Shown here in pieces: positions 6,151 through 11,802 of a stretch of 13,308 bases of DNA (the first letter of the stretch is position 1; each line of letters starts with the position of its first letter). The notes beneath the pieces were generated by a model. That model was not told where the DNA came from. It searched no databases and worked only from the letters and a program-made list of their open reading frames with translations. A program made the translations under genes and the position numbers. The stretch comes from Oscillospiraceae bacterium (GTDB taxonomy: Bacteria > Bacillota > Clostridia > Oscillospirales > Ruminococcaceae): the NCBI GenBank assembly GCA_900768675.1, contig CAAGDT010000099.1:1-13308 (forward strand), in the 5' to 3' direction.

Positions 6151-7530
6151 ATGCTGAACAGAAACGAGCTTGAAGGACTTTACAAGAATATGTCGCAGTG
6201 CATGGAGGATAATTTCGGGCAATATCTGCGTAAGGAAACCGAAAATGACGCCTATAATTTTGCGCTTGCAATTGCATACGATGAGAACGAGGGGATAAAC
6301 GAGGACGAGGACGAGTATCTTGAAATGTGCGAGCAGGTTTTCGGCTACCAGAAGGAGCAGAAGAATTTCGGAGAGGATATTCCCGAATCCCTTAAGCACG
6401 TTATCTACTCGGAGAATGTTATGATAGAAATGGGTCGGGTTTCCGATGTAGCAGACCAGAGCAGCCCCACCTTTATCTGGTTTCGGTTTATGGCGAGCGT
6501 AGGAGCAGGCGTAATTTCCTGCGACAGGAAGATAGGAGAAAAGGAACTGGAGCTGTTCAGAACCGGGATTTCCGACTATCTCAAATACATATACGCAAAT
6601 CTGAAAAAGACGGATTTCGGGAACTGCTTTAACCTCAATATAACCGTAAACGACGAGAACGGCAAAACCATCAGTCAGGATTTTACAAGAGATAAGCTTA
6701 AAGCAGATGAAAAAGCGGGCAGTAAGAGCGTTTCCGACCTGCTTGACGAGCTGAATGCACTTATAGGACTCAGCGAGGTAAAGGCGGAGGTTAATTCTCT
6801 TGTGAGCCTTGTTAAAATGCAGAAGCTTCGTGAGGCGAGGGGGCTTAAGCGTATTCCCGTTTCTCTGCACATGGTTTTTGCGGGCAATCCCGGTACGGGC
6901 AAAACTACGGTTGCAAGGCTTCTTGCTGAAATTTACAGGGAGCTTGGAGTGCTTTCAAAGGGCAGCTTTGTTGAAACCGACCGTTCTGGGCTTGTGGGCG
7001 GATATGTGGGGCAGACTGCACTAAAAACAAAAGAGGTTATAGACAGGGCAGTAGGCGGTATTCTCTTTATCGACGAGGCGTATTCTCTTACCGCAGGCAA
7101 AAGCGAAAACGACTACGGCAAGGAAGCGATTGACACCATTGTAAAAGCTATGGAGGACAACCGGGACGACCTTATTGTTATTGTTGCGGGCTATCCGGGG
7201 CTTATGGAGGACTTTATCGACTCAAACCCGGGACTTCGTTCAAGATTCAACAAGTACCTGAATTTCAGCGACTACAACCCCGATGAGCTTATGCTTATTT
7301 TCAGAAAAATGTGCGGGGAAAACGGTTATACTTTGAGTGCAGAAGCGGAGGCGGCGGTTTTTGCTTACTTTACAAAGCTTTACGAAAGCAGAAGCGAGGG
7401 CTTCGGAAACGGAAGAACTGTCCGCAACAAGTTTGAAAGCGCCGTTACAAAACAGGCGGTGCGCCTGTCGGACTGCACGGACTTATCGGACAGCGCACTT
7501 GTTACAATTGAAGCAGAAGACGTTATGTAA
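6151..7530 (+). CDS. AAA+ ATPase of the CbbX/SpoVK (CfxQ) type
   Basis: 459 residues. The C-terminal AAA+ module (about 200-455) starts with LDELNALIGLSEVKAEVNSL and has Walker A GNPGTGKTT (245-253), a GGYVGQT pore-loop-like segment, Walker B ILFIDEAYSL (304-313), sensor 1 in VIVAGYPG and an arginine-finger region GLRSRF (361-366). All ATPase motifs are intact. The N-terminal about 190 residues are acidic and helical and contain ASVGAGVISCDRKIGEKE (about 116-133), faintly like TerB-type domains, but I cannot confirm this. CbbX-type AAA+ proteins form hexameric remodelling machines, and the N-terminal part probably picks the target. It is the last gene of the J-protein/HIRAN operon; a T7 run follows the stop without a clear hairpin. 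Confidence 0.85.
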   Translation: MLNRNELEGLYKNMSQCMEDNFGQYLRKETENDAYNFALAIAYDENEGINEDEDEYLEMCEQVFGYQKEQKNFGEDIPESLKHVIYSENVMIEMGRVSDVADQSSPTFIWFRFMASVGAGVISCDRKIGEKELELFRTGISDYLKYIYANLKKTDFGNCFNLNITVNDENGKTISQDFTRDKLKADEKAGSKSVSDLLDELNALIGLSEVKAEVNSLVSLVKMQKLREARGLKRIPVSLHMVFAGNPGTGKTTVARLLAEIYRELGVLSKGSFVETDRSGLVGGYVGQTALKTKEVIDRAVGGILFIDEAYSLTAGKSENDYGKEAIDTIVKAMEDNRDDLIVIVAGYPGLMEDFIDSNPGLRSRFNKYLNFSDYNPDELMLIFRKMCGENGYTLSAEAEAAVFAYFTKLYESRSEGFGNGRTVRNKFESAVTKQAVRLSDCTDLSDSALVTIEAEDVM

Positions 7531-7550
7531 ATTTTTTTGATTTAATCTGT

Positions 7551-7587
7551 CATTGTTGAGATTTTGCCACACCGATTGTGATATAAT
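7551..7587 (+). promoter_or_regulatory. Promoter with 21-bp shared element (copy 2)
   Basis: 7551-7571 repeats 4775-4795 without a mismatch. Ten bases later lies a perfect -10 box TATAAT (7582-7587) with an extended -10 TG at 7579-7580. As in copy 1 there is no consensus -35 at 17 nt, so the shared element takes that place. The start would be near 7594, giving a leader of about 258 nt for the acidic EF-hand/WYL unit. Confidence 0.65.
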
Positions 7588-7720
7588 GTAATTACAGCGA
7601 AAAGCAAAATGCTGAGCTGACCATGATATGGCAAATCGGAAAGACGGTTGGCGTTTCGGACAGACGAATATCTTTCTTTTGACACACAACTTATTACCTT
7701 TTTTCTTTTACCTTATCTCA

Positions 7721-7759
7721 CGGTTCGGTGCGGGAGCAAAAGCTCCCGCCGCTGAATCG
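7721..7759 (+). ncRNA. Long stem-loop in the leader of the acidic-protein gene
   Basis: 7721-7737 pairs with 7742-7759 around an AAAA tetraloop, giving 17 base pairs (three G-T) with a single bulged C at 7750; the inner eight pairs GCGGGAGC/GCTCCCGC are perfect. No T-run follows on either strand, so it is not a normal terminator. It may be a leader RNA structure, a protein-binding site or part of a small RNA. It fits no riboswitch class that I recognise. Confidence 0.5.
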
Positions 7760-7791
7760 CAGGAAGATGATTTTGCTGTATTAATTCTGAG

Positions 7792-7808
7792 TTCACGAAC
7801 GTTGTGAA
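7792..7808. promoter_or_regulatory. Inverted repeat TTCAC-N7-GTGAA, candidate operator
   Basis: A perfect 5+5 inverted repeat with a 7-nt centre, 44 bp before the start of the acidic-protein gene. Spacing of about one helical turn between half-site centres is usual for dimeric repressors, and the WYL regulator of this unit is the obvious candidate. The half-sites are short, so chance is possible. Confidence 0.3.
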
Positions 7809-7851
7809 GGTGTGGAAAATATATGTCTGGATAATATAAGGAGGTTTCACT

Positions 7852-8097
7852 ATGTGCCTTGACCCTTTCGGCTTTGATTTTAACGGCGACGGCGATGTTG
7901 ACTTTTACGAGTCCTATCTTACTCACAGGATAATGGAAGACGCTATTGCCGGGGACGAAAGCTTTGATGACTTTGACGATGAAGCTTTTGATGAATTTGA
8001 TGATGAAATCTCAGATGACTTCGGTGATGAGGGCTTAGAGAGCTTTGCCGATGAGGACTTTGAGGATTTTGACGATTTATGGAGCGATGAAGAGTAA
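7852..8097 (+). CDS. Highly acidic EF-hand-loop protein
   Basis: 81 residues. D9-x-N11-x-D13-x-D15-x-D17-x-x-E20 is a complete 12-residue EF-hand calcium-binding loop (DFNGDGDVDFYE), followed by a short helix with the only Arg (R26). There is no Lys. Residues 29-81 are a low-complexity tail of F/D/E with 29 acidic residues out of 53 and Phe at regular intervals (SFDDFDDEAFDEFDDE). There is no signal peptide, so it is cytoplasmic; a dockerin is unlikely because there is one loop only. A perfect Shine-Dalgarno supports the start, and TAATG couples it to the WYL gene. It could be a calcium sensor, a DNA-mimic-like partner of the regulator, or a disordered client of the J-protein/AAA+ pair; these roles are guesses. 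Confidence 0.75.
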   Translation: MCLDPFGFDFNGDGDVDFYESYLTHRIMEDAIAGDESFDDFDDEAFDEFDDEISDDFGDEGLESFADEDFEDFDDLWSDEE

Positions 8098-9080
8098 TGG
8101 GCGGGGAGATAAAAAATCCTAATCAGCGGCTTAAGCTTCTGTACCTCTGCAAAATTCTTGCGGAGGAAACCGACAGCGAACACCATATCACAATGCCGCA
8201 GCTTATAAAGCGGCTGGAGGACTGCGGAATTTCAGCCTCCCGCTATACCCTGTATGATGACATTGAAGCCCTTTGCGCTTACGGGATTGACATAAATCTT
8301 GAAAAAGGAAGAAATCAGGGCTACTATATCGGAAGCAGGGACTTTGAGCTGTCTGAGCTTAAGCTTCTTGTTGACGCAGTTGTTTCCTCCCGCTTTCTTA
8401 CCGCAAAAAAATCCGAGGAGCTTGTAAAAAAGCTTCAGGGTCTTACAAGCCGCCACGAATCGGGACAGCTAAGGCGGCAGGTATACACCACCAACAGGGT
8501 AAAGGCTTTAAACGAAGAGGTGCTTTACAGCGTTGACGCTATACATAAGGCAATAGCCGAGGGAAGTAAGATAGCTTTCCGTTACTTCGACTACGATATC
8601 AGCAAGAAAAAGCGATACCGTGACGAGGAGCGGGTATGCTCTCCATACACTCTGACATGGGATGACGAGCGGTATTATCTTATCGCTTACAGCGACAGGC
8701 ACCCCGACAGGTTCACCCACTACCGTGTGGACAGAATGGAAAAGGTACGGGTGCTTGCGGAGCCTGCACAAAAAATTCCTGAGGGCTTTAACCTTGCTGA
8801 ATATATGAACTCTACCTTTTCAATGTTCAGCGGCGATACAAGGGAGGTTCGCCTGCGGTTTGACAGGTCGCTGGTGAACGTGGTTCTTGACAGGTTCGGA
8901 AAGGATATAATTATCCTGCCCGACGGCGAGGAGCATTTTATCGTCCGGGTCAGGGTAAAAACCGAGCAGACCTTTCTTGCGTGGCTGTTCCAGTTCGCCG
9001 CAAAAGCAGAGATACTGGAGCCTGCGGAGCTTAGAGAAAAGTACAAGAGGACTCTTGAAGAGGTGGCAGGGCTGTATTGA
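8097..9080 (+). CDS. WYL-domain transcriptional regulator
   Basis: 327 residues. An N-terminal winged helix-turn-helix (about 10-75: ITMPQLIKRLEDCGISASRY then TLYDDIEAL, with the wing before GYYIGSR) precedes a linker. A WYL domain at about 140-215 carries the variant WDDERYYLIAY (188-198), with YYL in place of WYL, and HYRVDRMEKVRVL. The C-terminal about 90 residues form the WCX extension, with VRLRFDRSLVNVVLDRFG. WYL proteins sense small ligands or nucleic acid and often control defence or DNA-stress genes (family knowledge). The ATG overlaps the stop of the acidic-protein gene by one base. It may regulate its own unit and, through the shared 21-bp element, the J/HIRAN/AAA+ operon (inference). 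Confidence 0.9.
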   Translation: MGGEIKNPNQRLKLLYLCKILAEETDSEHHITMPQLIKRLEDCGISASRYTLYDDIEALCAYGIDINLEKGRNQGYYIGSRDFELSELKLLVDAVVSSRFLTAKKSEELVKKLQGLTSRHESGQLRRQVYTTNRVKALNEEVLYSVDAIHKAIAEGSKIAFRYFDYDISKKKRYRDEERVCSPYTLTWDDERYYLIAYSDRHPDRFTHYRVDRMEKVRVLAEPAQKIPEGFNLAEYMNSTFSMFSGDTREVRLRFDRSLVNVVLDRFGKDIIILPDGEEHFIVRVRVKTEQTFLAWLFQFAAKAEILEPAELREKYKRTLEEVAGLY

Positions 9081-9143
9081 GGGCTGACTCTTAAAACACA
9101 GCCGGTTTATGATAGGTTTGCTCACCGATTCAGCTTTTTCGAC

Positions 9144-9184
9144 AAAAATACCGTTGATTTATCATAAATCGACGGTATTTTTTT
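9144..9184. terminator. Strong, probably bidirectional terminator after the WYL gene
   Basis: A long AT-rich stem (9144-9161 with 9165-9182, one G-T pair, 3-nt loop) is flanked by A5 on the left and a run of seven T (9178-9184) on the right. The symmetric A and T tracts would let it work in both directions. It separates the WYL unit from the signalling locus. Confidence 0.85.
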
Positions 9185-9223
9185 GTGCAGCAGTGCAAAG
9201 CCGCATTTTATCGCTGTTTTCTA

Positions 9224-9272
9224 TTGCCTTTTTTATAATATCGTGCTATAATGTGTAGAAAAATGCTATAAT
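9224..9272 (+). promoter_or_regulatory. Promoter of the HPt gene with tandem -10 boxes
   Basis: TTGCCT (9224-9229), a 17-nt spacer and TATAAT (9247-9252) with an extended -10 TG at 9244-9245 form a good sigma-A promoter. TGCTATAAT occurs again 20 bp downstream (TATAAT 9267-9272), without a matching -35, and could be a second extended -10 start. Both lie upstream of the HPt gene start at 9333. Confidence 0.7.
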
Positions 9273-9332
9273 GAATGTTGTTTCATTGGAAAATGCAGAC
9301 ATTAGCAAAAAAATACATAACGAGGAAAAGAA

Positions 9333-9704
9333 ATGACTATTGAAGAGTGTTATCGGCAGTTCGGCGGCGATTATAACGATGTTAAAAAGCGCCTGTCAAG
9401 CGAAGGAATGATAAAGAAATTCATCACCAGATTTCCGGAGGACGGCAGCTTCTCCGATTTGAAAACAGCTATGAAAGAGGGAAGCCGTGAGAGGGCTTTT
9501 CGTGCGGCGCATACTCTGAAAGGCGTTTGTGCAAATCTGAGCCTTAGCAGGCTTCAGCTCTCCGCTTCAAGGCTTATGGAGCTGCTTCGCCCCGAAGCAG
9601 AGGAAATTCCTGCTGGAGCAGATGCGCTTTTTGAAGAAGTCAGACAGGATTATGAGCTTACGGTAAACGCAATCCGTGCCTTCTCAGACCCGGACAATCA
9701 ATAA
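9333..9704 (+). CDS. Stand-alone HPt histidine phosphotransfer protein
   Basis: 123 residues, essentially one HPt domain. The phosphorylated His is H60 in FRAAHTLKGVCANL, the standard HTLKG motif at the start of a helix; a second helix (LQLSASRLMELLR) follows. No other domain, signal peptide or membrane segment is present. Such proteins carry phosphate from the receiver domain of a hybrid histidine kinase to a final response regulator. A GAGG ribosome site (about 9322-9325) precedes the ATG. The histidine kinase two genes downstream is the likely partner; the 142-nt gap after this gene has a TATAAT (9765-9770) but no good -35, so the three genes may be one unit or two. Confidence 0.9.
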   Translation: MTIEECYRQFGGDYNDVKKRLSSEGMIKKFITRFPEDGSFSDLKTAMKEGSRERAFRAAHTLKGVCANLSLSRLQLSASRLMELLRPEAEEIPAGADALFEEVRQDYELTVNAIRAFSDPDNQ

Positions 9705-9846
9705 ATGAGAAGGACAGAGACGGAAAACCGCCCCGGCGCCCGAGGCATAGCAAATCCTGTATTCTATAATGAAAGCAGACATTCTGCATTGATAATAACC
9801 ATGTGATTGACGGCGGCAGAAATGCTGACCTGAAGGGAGAAAAATA

Positions 9847-11778
9847 ATGAAAATCAAAAAGCTTGTAAGTATGCTGATTTTGCCTGCGATTGCAGCAAGT
9901 ATTCTGAGCAGCTGCTCAAATGACAATACTTCACGGGAGGACGGCAGCAGCAAATCAGATGAAAAAATTCAGATTAAGGTGCAGTATCAGTGCGGCAGAA
10001 TGAATATGGATCTGGAATCTATACTGGAAAATAAATTTCCGGATGTTGATATTGTGACGGACGAGCTTGTGGGCACTCCCAACTATATCATTTCAAAGGA
10101 AATGGAGTATAATATTGAGCCTGACATATATCTTTATGAGGGCTTGAATGGGATGGATGATAAGGTCATCGCCGATAAATTCTACGACCTGTCGGGGGAG
10201 GATTTTACCAACAATTTCTACCTTTCGGCAGTTTCGGAATGTGTCAACCGGGACGGCGGACTTTATTACCTGCCCGGCCCCGTATATGTTTACGGCATAG
10301 TGTATGACAAAACAGCGTTTAACGAGTTGGGTCTTGAAGTTCCTCACAGCTACACGGAGTTTGTAAAGCTTCTTAACGATGTAAGAGCGATGGAGCTTAA
10401 GGGAGCTGAGCCTGATGAAAACGACCCGAATGTTAAGATAACGGTTGATGTAGAGCCATTTGTGCCTACGGTAAAATGGCCGGATATGTGGTCGTTCATA
10501 TTTGATTCATACAGTTACAACGATTATATCAAGGGCGTTGACAACGCACTCTGGCTGGACAGGTATCAGCAGGGAGAAGAAAGTATGATTGGTCACATGG
10601 AGGGCGCAGCGCAGAAGCTTATGAAGCTGTTTGACGACGGCATATTATTACCGGAGTTCTGGGAAATGAGAGCGCCCGTTCGTACAGCCAAGCTTTACCG
10701 TTACCACACCTCGCTTATGACTATCGAGTGTCAGTCTGCGATTGGCTACAATGAACGTGAAAACGCCGAAACTCCCGATAATCTTCACGAAATGGGCATG
10801 ATGCCCTTCTACACAGATGACACGGAAGACACCGATTATCTGATTTCTATGCCGAGATGTTATTTCGGTATGACTAAAAGGGCTGCACAGGACGAGGCTA
10901 AAAAGAAAGCAATTCTTGATATTTTCAGCTACCTCAGCACCATGGAGGGTCAGAACCTTATGATTGAGGGCGGCGGAGGAGAGATAAATCTTCTTAAACT
11001 GAGCAATCTTACAGAGGATCCCTTCTATGATGAGGTAAGAGAAACCTTCAGCGAGGGAAGAGTCATAACCCGATTTAATTTTGCAGGTAAATCCGGTGCG
11101 GTGGAAAACTATATGCATAAGTCAACCCTCGACCTTGTAGCCGGAAATATAACCGTTGAGAACTGGTTAAAGGAAGCCGACCGCTTAAGGGACGAAGCGC
11201 TGGTAAGCAAGCCTGAGGAAGAGGAGTCATACGGTACTGTCAAAGAAATTCTTACAATGGAGGAAACAGCAGTTGTTGTGGGAGAAGCATATATTCATGC
11301 AACAGGCGCTGATATCGGAATTGTACCCTGCAGAGCCAGCTTCGGTATGAAGAACAGGCTGTATAAAGGCGATATTACAAATATGGCGATAGACACAATA
11401 TCTACCACGAGAATGAGTGTTGGTACTGTTACCGAGGACCCTAACCATATCAATATAGTTACCGTAAAAATTACAGGACAGCAGATTATGGATATCCTGG
11501 AAGAAAACAAGGACACATTTGTAGGTCTTGCAGGTCTTGACGTCCTGTATGACCCTGCAAAGCCCGAGGGCGAAAGATATATTTCAATAAAGTGGGGCGG
11601 CAAGGAAATAGCACCCGAGGATGAATTTACCGCTGCCTCTGTAAAGGGCGCTGTGAAGAGCCTTCCTGTGGTAAAGTCATACGAGGAGCTTGCATTCAGT
11701 GATATGTTCATCAGCTATCTTGACAGCATTGGCGGAGAGATTTCAGGAGCGCCGGACAGCCTGAAAATCGTGGAATAA
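9847..11778 (+). CDS. Lipoprotein: solute-binding domain plus 5'-nucleotidase C-terminal-like domain
   Basis: 643 residues. A lipoprotein signal (MKIKKL, hydrophobic stretch, lipobox LSSC with C23) anchors it outside the membrane. Residues about 35-455 look like a family 1 extracellular solute-binding protein, including YYLPGPVYVYGIVYDKTAFN and the ELGLEVPHSYTEF region. Residues about 470-640 resemble the 5'-nucleotidase C-terminal domain: GADIGIVPCRASF, LYKGDITNMAI, VKITGQQIMDILEE and LDVLYDPAKPEGERY. The metallophosphatase domain that normally precedes this one is absent, so binding rather than hydrolysis is expected. No permease genes are visible; the next gene, 24 bp on, is a sensor histidine kinase, so the protein probably acts as a ligand receptor. 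AGGGAG at about 9834-9839 is the ribosome site. The solute-binding call is firm; the C-terminal call rests on pattern only. Confidence 0.8.
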   Translation: MKIKKLVSMLILPAIAASILSSCSNDNTSREDGSSKSDEKIQIKVQYQCGRMNMDLESILENKFPDVDIVTDELVGTPNYIISKEMEYNIEPDIYLYEGLNGMDDKVIADKFYDLSGEDFTNNFYLSAVSECVNRDGGLYYLPGPVYVYGIVYDKTAFNELGLEVPHSYTEFVKLLNDVRAMELKGAEPDENDPNVKITVDVEPFVPTVKWPDMWSFIFDSYSYNDYIKGVDNALWLDRYQQGEESMIGHMEGAAQKLMKLFDDGILLPEFWEMRAPVRTAKLYRYHTSLMTIECQSAIGYNERENAETPDNLHEMGMMPFYTDDTEDTDYLISMPRCYFGMTKRAAQDEAKKKAILDIFSYLSTMEGQNLMIEGGGGEINLLKLSNLTEDPFYDEVRETFSEGRVITRFNFAGKSGAVENYMHKSTLDLVAGNITVENWLKEADRLRDEALVSKPEEEESYGTVKEILTMEETAVVVGEAYIHATGADIGIVPCRASFGMKNRLYKGDITNMAIDTISTTRMSVGTVTEDPNHINIVTVKITGQQIMDILEENKDTFVGLAGLDVLYDPAKPEGERYISIKWGGKEIAPEDEFTAASVKGAVKSLPVVKSYEELAFSDMFISYLDSIGGEISGAPDSLKIVE

Positions 11779-11802
11779 AAGAGAATTTCAGAGGGAAATC
11801 TT

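Larger units (their letters stand above)
7531..7851 (+). other. Regulatory intergenic region of 321 bp
   Basis: No convincing coding region is seen. From left to right it holds a T7 run after the AAA+ gene, the second copy of the 21-bp shared element with a -10 box, a predicted leader of about 260 nt carrying a long stem-loop (7721-7759), an inverted repeat (7792-7808) and a perfect Shine-Dalgarno AAGGAGGT (7838-7845) before the acidic-protein gene. The long structured leader is unusual for so small a gene. Confidence 0.7.

Noticed and set aside
6112..6870. 252-codon open frame on the minus strand
   Set aside because: It is antisense to the AAA+ gene, whose ATPase motifs are intact, and its translation shows no domain; long antisense frames arise from codon bias.
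7624..7683. 19-codon open frame starting ATGATATGG in the intergenic region
   Set aside because: No ribosome site and no recognisable sequence.
7852..7920. Dockerin module in the acidic protein
   Set aside because: Only a single calcium loop is present, with no second repeat and no signal peptide; a cellulosomal dockerin needs two loops and export.
9705..9806. 33-codon open frame directly after the HPt gene
   Set aside because: No ribosome site spaced for it, no recognisable sequence and an odd Arg/Pro-rich composition; more likely spacer DNA.
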